A DNA stretch of 64,000 bases from Sulfurovum xiamenensis (GTDB lineage Bacteria > Campylobacterota > Campylobacteria > Campylobacterales > Sulfurovaceae): contig NZ_JAQIBC010000002.1 in the NCBI RefSeq assembly GCF_030347995.1, positions 400,801 to 464,800 on the forward strand, given 5' to 3'. Positions 26,271 through 35,649 of the stretch are shown here, piece by piece. Position 1 is the stretch's first letter. Every line of letters starts with the position of its first letter. The translations under genes were made by a program, and so were the position numbers. The notes beneath the pieces are model-generated. The model searched no databases. It had not been told where the DNA came from and saw only the letters and a list, made by a program, of their open reading frames with translations.

Positions 26271-27149
26271 TTAGTGTAAAAAAGCTGTTTTGAATCGCTC
26301 ATCATCTAATGCTGTGATGCCTATCTCTCTAAAAAATTCCAAAATAGGTAAAGACTGTGCATAATTTGAACTATAATTTTCATCAAAACATTCTAATGTT
26401 GCTCTTAGTATATCATCCATAAGTGCTGATTTAGCTTCTTTGGTATGATCATAGTAGATATCCATTGCCTCTTTTGGGTTTGCGTTCATAAATCTGATAG
26501 ACTCTTTGACTGCTGCATCAAAATCTTTACATACTTTTTCGTTGGCATGGTAAAAGTCTTTATTGACAAACAAATCCAGTGCACTGAAATTTTCAAAACC
26601 TGAAGTTTGAGCGTCGAGATAGAGCAGATCTATTCCTTCATGCTGTGCCTCTATCCCTTCAAAATTATAGAAGTAGAGCCATCCACCATCTGCACCTTCT
26701 TTCATATACTTGATATGTTCAAATCCATTAGGTTCAAAGTGTACCTGTCCTCTAGATACATCAATACCCTCTTTCTCAAAGTAACGACGGATGATCTCAT
26801 ATCCTATGGTATTGGTCACATCGTTTGATACAGGCGTGGTTATGGTGATCATTTCACCATTCTTCACTTTTTCATACGTCTCTTTTTTAAGTAAAACACC
26901 ACCTTTGGTTTCAAAATAGGTACCTAATGAAAGGAATTTCTCATCAAACTGTTCTATAAGATGCAGTGGTTCGTTGGTTGCGAACTGGATATTCCCTTCA
27001 ATGAGTTCATCCAGTCCATCATAATGCTCATCTGGTACAATGAGTTCAAGGTCTAAACCATAATTTTCAAAATAACCTTTGTGTAACCCTACCAAAAAGG
27101 GTAAGTGATCTGGGTTTAAAAACCATTCAAAAGCGAGTTTCAGTTTCAT
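26271..27149 (-). CDS. THI5/NMT1-type thiamine-precursor protein lacking a signal peptide
   Basis: 292 residues of the periplasmic-binding-protein fold: EWFLNPDHLPFLVGLHKGYF at the N-terminus, as in ThiY/Thi5. There is no signal peptide, lipobox, permease or ATPase nearby, unlike ThiYXZ importers. Thi5 enzymes of fungi and Legionella make HMP-P from PLP and a self His; a His in TNEPLHLIEQ sits where Thi5 has MIHTLAAK, but the Cys-rich CCCFC segment of fungal Thi5 is absent (SGFENFSALD). It overlaps thiE by 4 bp. It is either a cytoplasmic HMP-P synthase-like protein or a binding protein with unusual export. Confidence 0.7.
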   Translation of the reverse strand: MKLKLAFEWFLNPDHLPFLVGLHKGYFENYGLDLELIVPDEHYDGLDELIEGNIQFATNEPLHLIEQFDEKFLSLGTYFETKGGVLLKKETYEKVKNGEMITITTPVSNDVTNTIGYEIIRRYFEKEGIDVSRGQVHFEPNGFEHIKYMKEGADGGWLYFYNFEGIEAQHEGIDLLYLDAQTSGFENFSALDLFVNKDFYHANEKVCKDFDAAVKESIRFMNANPKEAMDIYYDHTKEAKSALMDDILRATLECFDENYSSNYAQSLPILEFFREIGITALDDERFKTAFLH

Positions 27150-27766
27150 ATTTTCATTCCTTTTATTAAATTCGATACGTTTTCTTTTGTATTACCTTTA
27201 AATGCTGCACTTACAACAGAGATCATGTCTGTCTGTGTGGCTGCAATTTGTCCTATATTTGTTTGGGAAATCCCACCAATGGCACAAATAGGTATATCAA
27301 TTGCTTCTTTTGCTTTGTGCAATACATTTAGAGAGATAATACCTGAGTGAGGTTTTGTGGGCGAAGCAAAAAATGATCCAAATGCTACATAGTCCGCACC
27401 CTCCTGCTGAGCCTCTCTGGCTTTACGAATACTTCCGTAACATGATACCCCTATGATACCTTTGGGGAAAATTTTCCTCGCCTCTTCAATAGGCATATCA
27501 TCTTTACCGATATGCAGTCCATCAGCATTCATCTTCGCTGCTAAATGTGGACGATCATCTATAATGAAAGGCACGTTATGACTGCTGCAAAGTGATTGAA
27601 GTATTCGACATACTTCTTCTACCTCTTCATCTGATTTTGTTTTGTTTCTATATTGTACGATAGAAGCTCCTGCGATAAGGGCATCTTCAACATAACTATG
27701 TACAGTTTCATCTGGTGTAAGGTACTCATCTGTGATCACATAGAGACCATTAAGCGATCGCTGCAT
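27146..27766 (-). CDS. thiE: thiamine-phosphate synthase
   Basis: 206 residues from the ATG at 27766, which has AAGGAGGAG just upstream; the frame extends to 27811 but inside thiD. Motifs: VQYRNKTKSDEE, IIDDRPHLAAKMNADGLHIG, GVSCYGS, FGSFFASPTKP and CAIGGIS for phosphate binding. Joins HMP-PP and thiazole phosphate to thiamine phosphate. Overlaps thiD by 17 bp. Confidence 0.92.
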   Translation of the reverse strand: MQRSLNGLYVITDEYLTPDETVHSYVEDALIAGASIVQYRNKTKSDEEVEEVCRILQSLCSSHNVPFIIDDRPHLAAKMNADGLHIGKDDMPIEEARKIFPKGIIGVSCYGSIRKAREAQQEGADYVAFGSFFASPTKPHSGIISLNVLHKAKEAIDIPICAIGGISQTNIGQIAATQTDMISVVSAAFKGNTKENVSNLIKGMKI

Positions 27767-28544
27767 ATTCTCCTCCTTTTTTATGATGTATAGGGCCCGG
27801 TCCATTTCCAATGTCAGGAGCCTCTCTCAGACCATGTGCAATAAAACTTTTTGCAATGGAGATCGATTTCTCAAGAGAATGCCCTAATGCAAGATTTGCT
27901 GTGATCGCACTTGAAAAAGAGCATCCTGTACCGTGTAAATTTGAGGTTTCTATGAGCGGTGACTGAAACAGACGTTTTTGACGCTGAAAATAAAGTTGGT
28001 CCACACTGAAGCTTCCTTCGGTAGATTCAACCACATGATGTTTGATCAGTACTGGTGTATTAAGACTCTGGATCATTTCAAGGGATTTTGTATCTCCATC
28101 TATATATCCAAAGAATTCATAGGCCTCATGATGATTGGGTGTGATCAGTGTCACATGATCAAAAAGAGATTTCATAGCACTTAAAGCATCATCTTCAAGC
28201 AATGGGGAACCTGCTTTAGAGATAGAGACAGGATCAAGCACAATAGGAATATGAAGATCCTGTATCATCTCACACACAGCATCTATTATCTCTTTATTGA
28301 AAAGCATACCGATCTTGATCGCAGCTACATCAAAATCGTTCAATACCATTTCAATCTGTTTCTTGACAAATGCTGCATCCATACCTACAATTTGTTCAAC
28401 ACCTGTGGTATTTTGTGCTGTCAGAGCTGTGATCGCTGTGGTACCGAACACATTAAAAGCTTCAAATGTCTTTAGGTCCGCTTGAATACCTGCACCGCCA
28501 CTACTGTCAGAACCGGCAATACTCAATACTACTTTCATATTCAC
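27750..28544 (-). CDS. thiD: hydroxymethylpyrimidine (phosphate) kinase
   Basis: 264 residues, ribokinase fold: LSIAGSDSSGGAGIQADLKT at the N-terminus, then ALTAQNT, VLDPV and NLHGTGCSFSSAI with the catalytic Asp region. Phosphorylates HMP and HMP-P. First gene of the operon thiD-thiE-thi5-like-DUF523-OMP-phrB-pdxH. A shared motif copy is 41 bp upstream, so photolyase and PLP oxidase would be induced together with thiamine synthesis. Confidence 0.93.
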   Translation of the reverse strand: MNMKVVLSIAGSDSSGGAGIQADLKTFEAFNVFGTTAITALTAQNTTGVEQIVGMDAAFVKKQIEMVLNDFDVAAIKIGMLFNKEIIDAVCEMIQDLHIPIVLDPVSISKAGSPLLEDDALSAMKSLFDHVTLITPNHHEAYEFFGYIDGDTKSLEMIQSLNTPVLIKHHVVESTEGSFSVDQLYFQRQKRLFQSPLIETSNLHGTGCSFSSAITANLALGHSLEKSISIAKSFIAHGLREAPDIGNGPGPIHHKKGGEYAAIA

Positions 28545-28585
28545 TCCTTGATTTATATTTAGGAGTATATAAAACGTAGGATACT

Positions 28586-28609
28586 TTTAGTAGTGTAAAA
28601 ATGTCAGTT
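28586..28609 (-). promoter_or_regulatory. shared regulatory motif, copy 7 (thiD-photolyase operon)
   Basis: Minus strand reads AACTGACA-N8-CTACTAAA, 41 bp upstream of thiD and oriented toward it. No TPP riboswitch-like structure was seen between it and the start codon. Confidence 0.7.
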
Positions 28610-28646
28610 CAATGAAATAAATGAAAAAATTAGGTGAGTTTGGAGA

Positions 28647-29093
28647 TCAAAGTATGTCTCGAAGTACCATCGCATAGTGCAGGACAATAAGGTTTAAAAG
28701 AAAAATACCCATCGATGAGCCTTTGGAGAAAAGACGCTGTAAAGGTGTTTTTTCTCTGTGCAGGGTCTTCAAAGAAATAGCCATATGTATCACGGTAAGT
28801 ACTACAATGACGGCTACTATATAGAGCTTCATACGCAATGCATCGATCACTTCATTGGAGAGATTTGAAAAAAGTATATCTAACAAACCATTGCTGGAGA
28901 TCATCAGATACCCTGTAGTAAGTAGAATGATCAGTGCTGCTGTCTCAAAATACCCATAGATAGGACCTATACGCGGATATACAGCATCCTGGTCCTCTTT
29001 TTTTCTAAGACTCACACCCAGCATGAACATGAAAAATGCACCACCTATCCATGCGATGGCTGCCACCATGTGTAAATGTAATGACCAGCCCAC
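28647..29093 (-). CDS. CopD-like four-helix membrane protein
   Basis: 148 residues with four membrane segments and conserved His (LHLHMVAAIAWIGGAFFM at the start, LTVIHMAISLKTLH, LHYAMVL), as in the CopD/DUF2269 group that may bind haem or copper. It begins with GTG overlapping the stop of the preceding gene (TAGTG). Last gene of prs-lepA operon. Function not established. Confidence 0.65.
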   Translation of the reverse strand: MGWSLHLHMVAAIAWIGGAFFMFMLGVSLRKKEDQDAVYPRIGPIYGYFETAALIILLTTGYLMISSNGLLDILFSNLSNEVIDALRMKLYIVAVIVVLTVIHMAISLKTLHREKTPLQRLFSKGSSMGIFLLNLIVLHYAMVLRDIL

Positions 29094-29449
29094 TACTTTC
29101 TAGCCTCTTTGTTATGATGCCCTAACGAACAATATTCTTTTGCATTGTCTCTATCCAACAAAAGCAGTGAATCAGGTTTGATAGTATTCCATCTCTCTGC
29201 TCCTTGTACCAGATAAACTTCTACACCCAGTTCCTGAAGTTTCAGGAACGTTTTGTAACCCAACTCTTTGATATAGACCCTATCTATCTTCAATGTATTA
29301 AAATATTCAAAAAATTCTGGTGATTTTGACGTTTTATGGGGGTTTTCCTGTACAAAGATCTGTCCTTCATCAAGAAAAGCAAAGGAGTGTGCTTTTCTGA
29401 AACGTCCGGAAATGTTTTTTTTATCTTCTTCTACAGAAATGAGTGTCAT
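29093..29449 (-). CDS. NifX/NifB-like (dinitrogenase cofactor domain) protein
   Basis: 118 residues. The pattern SGRFRKAHSFAFLDEG, then VYIKELGYKTFLKLQELGVEVYLV, resembles the small cofactor-binding domain shared by NifX, NifY and NifB, commonly found without nitrogenase. The C-terminus has Cys and His (EYCSLGHHNKEA). Start overlaps the lepA stop (TAATG). A metal or cluster-handling role is possible; no nif genes are present. Confidence 0.5.
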   Translation of the reverse strand: MTLISVEEDKKNISGRFRKAHSFAFLDEGQIFVQENPHKTSKSPEFFEYFNTLKIDRVYIKELGYKTFLKLQELGVEVYLVQGAERWNTIKPDSLLLLDRDNAKEYCSLGHHNKEARK

Positions 29450-31260
29450 TAGCTGTCTAACTTCAATACAGCCATAAATGCCTCTTGCGGTACTTCCACA
29501 GAACCGATGGATTTCATACGTTTCTTTCCTGCTTTCTGTTTCTCTAAAAGCTTTCTTTTACGTGTGATATCTCCACCATAACATTTTGCCGTCACGTTTT
29601 TACCCATCGATTTTACATTCGAACGGGCAATGATATTGTTTCCGATACTCGCCTGGATAGCGACTTCAAAAAGCTGTCTTGGAATAAGCTCTTTGAGCTG
29701 TGCAACAAAGGCAAGTCCTCTTGTTCGAGCTTTCTCTTCAGGAACGATGATAGAGAGTGAATCCACTATATCTCCCGCGACGCGTATATCAAGCTTCACA
29801 AGATTACCTGGTCTAAATCCGATAGGTTCATAGTCAAAACTCGCGTATCCTTTGGTGATCGACTTCAGTTTGTCATAAAAGTCCATCACGATCTCATTCA
29901 TAGGGATATCATATTCCATAAGCACACGTGTTTCATTCAGGTAATCCATCTTTACCTGAAGACCACGACGGTCATTCAGTAGTTTGATAAGATTACCTAC
30001 GTACTCTTGAGGTGTAAGTATCGTCGCTTTTACATACGGCTCATAGATTGTATCGATCTTCTGCGGTTCAGGAAGCTCGCTTGGATTTTGTATCTCAATT
30101 TCAGTACCGTTGGTTTGTTTGACCTTATAGACAACCGTAGGTGCAGTCGCGATAAGTTCAAGGTTAAACTCACGTTCCAAACGCTCTTTAACCACTTCCA
30201 TGTGCAACATTCCAAGGAAACCTGTTCTAAACCCGGAGCCCAGTGCCATAGAACTCTCCGGTTCAAAGCTCAATGAGGAGTCGTTGAGTTTGAGTTTGTT
30301 CAGTGCATCACGCAGGTCTTCAAACTTATCGGTCTCTATAGGATAGATACCTGCGAAAACAAACGGTTTAGCGGGTTCAAAACCTCCAATGGCTTTAGCA
30401 GTAGGATTTTTGGCATCAGTAATAGTATCACCAACCTGTAGGCCTTCAACGGTTTTAAGTCCGGTGACAACGATACCCACTTCACCCGTACGGATCTCAT
30501 CTGTTTTTATCGGTGCGATAGGGTTAGGATACATCAGATCAAGTACCTGATGTTCCTCTTTTGTTCCCATGATCTTGATATTTTGTCTCTTTTTGATACT
30601 TCCTTCAAAGACACGTACCAATGCCAAGGCACCTAGATAATTGTCAAACCAGCTATCGTAAATAAGTGCTTTAGCTGGCGCATTCTCATCACCTTGTGGT
30701 GCCGGGACACGATCTACGATAGCATCTATAAGATCTTTCACACCCACACCGGTCTTGGCTGACACAAGATTATGCTCAGTCGCATCGATACCTATCGCCT
30801 CTTCCAGTTCAGTCAATACCCTGTCCGGATCGGCTGCAGGAAGGTCGATCTTGTTTACGACCGGTAAAAGTTCAAGATCATTCTCTATAGCGATATAGAC
30901 ATTGGCGATCGTCTGTGCTTCAACCCCCTGTGCAGCATCCACGATCAACAGTGCACCTTCACATGATGCCAGAGAGCGGCTCACTTCATAAGAGAAATCC
31001 ACATGGCCCGGAGTGTCAATAAGGTTGAGGATGTAATGTTCACCATCTTTTACATAGTCAAGACGTACAGATTGCGCTTTAATGGTAATACCACGTTCTT
31101 TTTCTATATCCATCGTATCCATCACTTGTGCAGACATCTTTCTGTCTGAAACCGCCCCACACTCTTGTATGATTCTGTCTGCAAGTGTCGACTTTCCATG
31201 GTCGATATGTGCGATAATAGAAAAATTACGGATATTCTTCTGTGGTACTGGTTTGGCCAT
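29449..31260 (-). CDS. lepA: elongation factor 4 (back-translocating GTPase)
   Basis: 603 residues, full length. G domain motifs: [12 protein letters not shown], the switch region [24 protein letters not shown]-terminal LepA domain with [26 protein letters not shown]. Acts on stalled ribosomes. Begins 23 bp after prs. Confidence 0.97.
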   Translation of the reverse strand: MAKPVPQKNIRNFSIIAHIDHGKSTLADRIIQECGAVSDRKMSAQVMDTMDIEKERGITIKAQSVRLDYVKDGEHYILNLIDTPGHVDFSYEVSRSLASCEGALLIVDAAQGVEAQTIANVYIAIENDLELLPVVNKIDLPAADPDRVLTELEEAIGIDATEHNLVSAKTGVGVKDLIDAIVDRVPAPQGDENAPAKALIYDSWFDNYLGALALVRVFEGSIKKRQNIKIMGTKEEHQVLDLMYPNPIAPIKTDEIRTGEVGIVVTGLKTVEGLQVGDTITDAKNPTAKAIGGFEPAKPFVFAGIYPIETDKFEDLRDALNKLKLNDSSLSFEPESSMALGSGFRTGFLGMLHMEVVKERLEREFNLELIATAPTVVYKVKQTNGTEIEIQNPSELPEPQKIDTIYEPYVKATILTPQEYVGNLIKLLNDRRGLQVKMDYLNETRVLMEYDIPMNEIVMDFYDKLKSITKGYASFDYEPIGFRPGNLVKLDIRVAGDIVDSLSIIVPEEKARTRGLAFVAQLKELIPRQLFEVAIQASIGNNIIARSNVKSMGKNVTAKCYGGDITRKRKLLEKQKAGKKRMKSIGSVEVPQEAFMAVLKLDS

Positions 31261-31283
31261 TACATTCCTTGTATTTTTACTTA

Positions 31284-32219
31284 CTAGTTCGTTTCGAACA
31301 GAGAGTTTACACTCTCGTTATTATGTACTCTACGGATCACTTCACCCAGCATAGAAGCTGTTGAAAGCATTTTGATCTTCTTGGACGGTTTTGCCATAGG
31401 GATCGTATTGGCAACTACTAGTTCATCAAGATCCCCCTCTTCGATACGCTCATAGGCAGGTCCTGAAAGTACAGGGTGGGTACAACATGCCATGACCGAA
31501 GTAGCACCGAGTTTTTTAAGTGCAGATGCGGCTTTCACCATCGTTCCAGCAGTATCGACCATATCATCAATGAGGATCACATCTTTACCTTCTACATTAC
31601 CAATGATATTCATCACTTCACTCTCATTGGCTTTTTCACGTCTCTTATCAACGATCACCATATCCAGACCTAGTTTATTGGCAAAGTATCTTGCTCTTGC
31701 CACACCACCTATATCAGGAGAAGCGATGACAGGGTTTTCAAAATTTTTGGCTCTAATATAGTCCATAAACAAAATAGCACCGTACAAATTGTCTACAGGG
31801 ATATCAAAAAATCCTTGTATCTGAGAAGCATGAAGATCCACAGTAACCATACGAGTGATACCCGAGGTCTCCATAAGGTTTGCTACAAGCTTTGCAGAGA
31901 TAGGTACTCTTGGCGCAGCTTTTCTGTCTTGTCTTGCATAACCGTAATAAGGTACAACAGCCGTAATAGACTTTGCAGAAGAACGCTTCAGTGCATCTGT
32001 CATAATAAGAAGTTCCATCAAATTACTGTTCGCAGGTGCAGAGGTAGGCTGGATGATAAATACATCTTTACCACGGACACTTTCTGCGATCTGTACAGAT
32101 ATCTCACCATCAGAAAAACGGTTAATATTTGCCTTGGAAAGAGGCATTTCCAGGTAAGCTGCTATCTCTTCAGCAAGTTCAGGGTTTGATGTTCCGGAAA
32201 AAATCATATATCCACTCAT
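31284..32219 (-). CDS. prs: ribose-phosphate pyrophosphokinase
   Basis: 311 residues, typical. Motifs: [10 protein letters not shown], the pyrophosphate-binding [25 protein letters not shown] with the catalytic His, and the PRPP loop [14 protein letters not shown]. Makes PRPP for nucleotide, His and Trp synthesis. First gene of an operon with lepA. Confidence 0.97.
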   Translation of the reverse strand: MSGYMIFSGTSNPELAEEIAAYLEMPLSKANINRFSDGEISVQIAESVRGKDVFIIQPTSAPANSNLMELLIMTDALKRSSAKSITAVVPYYGYARQDRKAAPRVPISAKLVANLMETSGITRMVTVDLHASQIQGFFDIPVDNLYGAILFMDYIRAKNFENPVIASPDIGGVARARYFANKLGLDMVIVDKRREKANESEVMNIIGNVEGKDVILIDDMVDTAGTMVKAASALKKLGATSVMACCTHPVLSGPAYERIEEGDLDELVVANTIPMAKPSKKIKMLSTASMLGEVIRRVHNNESVNSLFETN

Positions 32220-32336
32220 AATTGTACCTTTGTGACTATTTTATTACGCGTATTTTACACAAAAGTTGATAAAAAGGTGATTTAAAGCTCCCGGGTATTA
32301 CACTAAGCCAGATACTAATTGGAACTATAGATATAA

Positions 32337-32870
32337 ATGATACGAAAAGTTTTTAAAAAAAAGCCTTCTGGCAGCAATAAAATAGATGCATTCTTAGAAA
32401 AATACAATTTACCCAAAGCTTATTTTGCTGTAAACAGACGGATGGTGACCAGAGGTGTAGCTGTAGGACTTTTTTGGGGCTTTATCCCTATGCCGATGCA
32501 AATGCTTGCTGTCATGGCTACCACACCTTTTATCCGATTTAATGTGCCCATAGCGATCTCCATGGTTTGGCTAAGCAATCCTTTTACCATGCCTCCTATG
32601 TATTATATGGAGTACCTGACGGGGAACTTTATCCTGGGGCGTGAAGGTCTTGAAGATATAGAATTGACCATGTCATGGTTCAGTGAACATTTTGATGATA
32701 TACTGGTGCCACTCTATGTGGGGACCGCATTCTACTCCGTCATTGTTACAGGTATTATCTATGTGGTACTTAACAGGCTCTGGGTGAAATCCGTACATAC
32801 GGAAAACAAAGAGCGAAAACAAAAAAGACGTAAAAGAAACAGTAAAAAATCTCATCCTCCAGAAGACTAA
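32337..32870 (+). CDS. DUF2062 membrane protein
   Basis: 177 residues. The DUF2062 signature is present (RGVAVGLFWGFIPMPMQM, then SNPFTMPPMYY), with three membrane segments and a basic C-terminal tail rich in Lys and Arg. Divergent from prs. Biochemical role unknown; the family often neighbours glycosyltransferases, not seen here. Confidence 0.85.
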   Translation: MIRKVFKKKPSGSNKIDAFLEKYNLPKAYFAVNRRMVTRGVAVGLFWGFIPMPMQMLAVMATTPFIRFNVPIAISMVWLSNPFTMPPMYYMEYLTGNFILGREGLEDIELTMSWFSEHFDDILVPLYVGTAFYSVIVTGIIYVVLNRLWVKSVHTENKERKQKRRKRNSKKSHPPED

Positions 32871-32939
32871 CTTTTGAACACAGATATAAACCAACCATTA
32901 ACCAAACTATCATATGATTAAACAAAAAAGAAAGAAAAA

Positions 32940-34268
32940 ATGTATCGAAAACTAACCCTCCTCTTCCTTCTTCTTGGTTCTTTTTCCAGCTTACATGCTG
33001 AGTATGTACTCAAAGAGAGTAAACGGATAAAAAGCAGAATAGACCGTATGCCTAAAAACAGAGTGGCAGATATGAAGCAGATCCCTCAGGATCCTGCATA
33101 TTATGCGGATCAGATCAAACCTTTTTCCAAAAGTAAACAAAAAGAGTTCGATGACAAATTTAACGAAAAATACTTCGAACCATGGAGTTTAAGTGCATTG
33201 GATATCCCTGAAAAAGACTTTGGCTGGGAGATCAGATTTATCACAAAAAAGCCCATCTATAAAGCCAAAGGGGCCATTATACCGGCTAGAGTGTATAACA
33301 AATGGATAGAAAATGCTGATTATGAACATATTAATACTAAAAAATATAAAGCCATTACTATACGTCGCACAAATGTCAAAGCGCTTCCTACAACATCTTC
33401 TTTCTTTAGAGACCCTAAAAAAACCGGTGAAGGATTTCCTTTTGACTATAATCAAAATTCTGCACTGCACATTAATGTTCCCCTTTACATCTCCCATTTT
33501 TCCAAGGATAAACGTTGGGCTTTTGTAAGGGCATCCTACGCCTTTGGTTGGGTCAAAACATCTGACCTGGCACTGGTAAGTGCTGATTTCATCAAAACGT
33601 TTAAAAATGATACGTATGCCATGGTTATCAAAGACAATCTCCGTCTTTATAACGGCTCTAAAGATATCTCTATCGTGAAACTGGGTGCACTCTTTCCCAT
33701 CTCTGAAGACCAAAAGTATCTAGTGGCTTCACGTGATGACAAAGGCAGAGCCCATATTGAAAAGGTCAAAGTAAATAATCCGTCTCTCATCGCAAAGAAG
33801 CCGCTCCCTTTCACTGCCAAGAACGTAGGAATGCTGGCCAAAGAGTTGTATGGTGAACCATATGGATGGGGTGGAAGTTATGAGTGTCGCGATTGTTCTG
33901 CAACCACCAGAGACTTTTTAGGAGCATTTGGTATCTTCTTACGTCGAAACTCCAGTAAACAGGCTGAAGATGGAGAGAGTATCTCCATCAAAGGTCTTGC
34001 AAAAATGACAAAAAAGCAGAAGATCATCAAAGATGCTGAGCCTTTTAGATCCCTGCTCTATGTCCCTGGACATGTCGTACTCTATCTGGGTGAATATAAA
34101 GGCGAGCCTGTTATTATGCATACGTACTGGGGTATACGTAAGAAGGACTTGACTAAACTCATCACTGCCCGTACTATCATTACCAGTACTGAACCAGGGA
34201 AAGAGCGTGCCGATATCAAAGAAGAGAGTAAGTTGATCAATACGCTTCAGACCATAGTCAATTTTTAA
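32940..34268 (+). CDS. NlpC/P60 cell-wall hydrolase with SH3 domains
   Basis: 442 residues with a signal peptide (about 1-20). N-terminal NlpC/P60-associated region (about 25-110), SH3b modules (about 115-290), then the catalytic domain: Cys in YECRDCSATTRDFL, His in VPGHVVLYLG and a further His in VIMHTYWG. Cuts peptidoglycan stem peptides in the periplasm. It lies 24 bp before rsmD on the same strand. Confidence 0.88.
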   Translation: MYRKLTLLFLLLGSFSSLHAEYVLKESKRIKSRIDRMPKNRVADMKQIPQDPAYYADQIKPFSKSKQKEFDDKFNEKYFEPWSLSALDIPEKDFGWEIRFITKKPIYKAKGAIIPARVYNKWIENADYEHINTKKYKAITIRRTNVKALPTTSSFFRDPKKTGEGFPFDYNQNSALHINVPLYISHFSKDKRWAFVRASYAFGWVKTSDLALVSADFIKTFKNDTYAMVIKDNLRLYNGSKDISIVKLGALFPISEDQKYLVASRDDKGRAHIEKVKVNNPSLIAKKPLPFTAKNVGMLAKELYGEPYGWGGSYECRDCSATTRDFLGAFGIFLRRNSSKQAEDGESISIKGLAKMTKKQKIIKDAEPFRSLLYVPGHVVLYLGEYKGEPVIMHTYWGIRKKDLTKLITARTIITSTEPGKERADIKEESKLINTLQTIVNF

Positions 34269-34292
34269 CGCATATTTGGATACACTCATACC

Positions 34293-34898
34293 ATGAGATC
34301 AAAAGAGAAAATCAAAATATTTACCACCACCATCACTGCCGGTACACATAAAGGCAAAAAAATAGAGATACCAGATATCTTTACAACGCGAAGCTCAAAA
34401 GGTATCTTAAAAGAATCCCTTTTTAATACCTTACAATTTGATATTATTGACAAGAACTTTGTTGAAGTCTTTGCAGGTTCAGGCTCCATAGGGCTGGAAG
34501 CATTAAGCCGTGGTGCAGGACAATGTTATTTTATGGAGTACAACAGAACAGCTTTTCGGTGTCTGGAAGGCAATGTAAAACGTGTCGATCCATCTAAGTG
34601 TCATCTTTTCTACGGTGACAGTTTTGAAAAGTTCTCCACTGTCTATGATATCGTCAAACAAAGCAAAGAAAAGACCTATTTTTACTTTGATCCTCCCTTT
34701 TCTACCCGTGATGGCATGGATGACATCTATGATAAAACGATTGCACTCATAGAAGGTATTGAACCTGAAGTGGCTGAAATGGTCATTGTAGAGCATATGA
34801 CAAGCCTGGATATGCCAGAGAAGATAGGTGCATTGGAGTTGATGAAACGTAAAAAGTTTGGCAGAAGCACTATGACCTATTACAAACCAAAGGAGTGA
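34293..34898 (+). CDS. rsmD: 16S rRNA (guanine966-N2)-methyltransferase
   Basis: 201 residues. SAM site FVEVFAGSGSIGLEALSRGA, catalytic motif YFYFDPPFSTRDG (DPPF in place of the more usual DPPY). Methylates G966 of 16S rRNA. Directly followed by the NYN gene. Confidence 0.88.
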   Translation: MRSKEKIKIFTTTITAGTHKGKKIEIPDIFTTRSSKGILKESLFNTLQFDIIDKNFVEVFAGSGSIGLEALSRGAGQCYFMEYNRTAFRCLEGNVKRVDPSKCHLFYGDSFEKFSTVYDIVKQSKEKTYFYFDPPFSTRDGMDDIYDKTIALIEGIEPEVAEMVIVEHMTSLDMPEKIGALELMKRKKFGRSTMTYYKPKE

Positions 34899-34899
34899 C

Positions 34900-35649
34900 A
34901 TGGCAAAAAGTAAAACTGAAGACCACATCGCATTGTTTATAGACTGTGATAATATCTCACACCGTTCCATAGAAGGTATTATCAATGAGCTGAGTAAATA
35001 CGGGGTCGTAAACATTCGTCAAGCCTATGGTAACTGGACAAAAGACAATCTTAAAAACTGGGAAGACAAACTGTTGGAATTTGCTATTAAACCTATACAA
35101 CAGTTTGACTACTCTAAAAACAAGAATGCCACCGATATTCTCATGACGATAGATGCCATAGATCTGCTTCACACCAAAGACATTGATGCTTTTGCATTTG
35201 CTACGAGTGACTCTGACTTTACACCTGTGGTCATGCGTGTACAAGCTGAAGGTATCAGGGTCTATGGATTTGGTGAAAAAAAGACACCCAAACCTTTTAT
35301 GGCCGCATGTTCACAATTCATCTTTACTGAAAAGCTTATGACAAACATAACCCATAGTACCGAGAGTGTTGATACTATACAGGCCCCTGTACGTCAATCT
35401 GGTAAAGAGATGAGGCAAGATACCTGGCTGGTCAATGTACTAAGAACAGCAGTTGAACAGACCATGGATGAGGATGGATGGGCAAATCTTGCTGATATAG
35501 GCCAATATATTAATAATTCTACTTCCTTTTCACCTATCAACTTCGGATACAAAAAACTAAGCAATCTGATAGATGAGATCGACCTGTTTGATATCTATGT
35601 CGATGAAGGTACTAAACAGATGAGTATCAGAGATAAAAGGTACCACTAA
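34900..35649 (+). CDS. NYN-domain protein with C-terminal OST-HTH/LOTUS domain
   Basis: 249 residues. NYN (PIN-like RNase) domain in 1-150: IALFIDCDNIS, Asp in NATDILMTIDAIDLL, FAFATSDSDFTPVVMR. LOTUS domain in about 165-245 (TWLVNVLRTAVEQ, GWANLADIGQYINNS, SFSPINFGYKKLSNLI). Bacterial versions bind RNA, possibly G-quadruplexes, and may cut it. Starts one base after rsmD and overlaps the helicase gene tail to tail by 4 bp. Confidence 0.88.
   Translation: MAKSKTEDHIALFIDCDNISHRSIEGIINELSKYGVVNIRQAYGNWTKDNLKNWEDKLLEFAIKPIQQFDYSKNKNATDILMTIDAIDLLHTKDIDAFAFATSDSDFTPVVMRVQAEGIRVYGFGEKKTPKPFMAACSQFIFTEKLMTNITHSTESVDTIQAPVRQSGKEMRQDTWLVNVLRTAVEQTMDEDGWANLADIGQYINNSTSFSPINFGYKKLSNLIDEIDLFDIYVDEGTKQMSIRDKRYH

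Noticed and set aside
10764-28609. CarH/LitR-type 11-bp direct repeats as explanation of the shared motif
   Set aside because: The two conserved parts are not repeats of each other and their spacing does not fit an 11-bp period.
28545-28646. TPP riboswitch upstream of thiD
   Set aside because: The leader is short and lacks the conserved TPP-aptamer segments such as CUGAGA.
33189-33713. Minus-strand frame opposite the NlpC/P60 gene
   Set aside because: Shadow of the coding strand, with no start site or family features.
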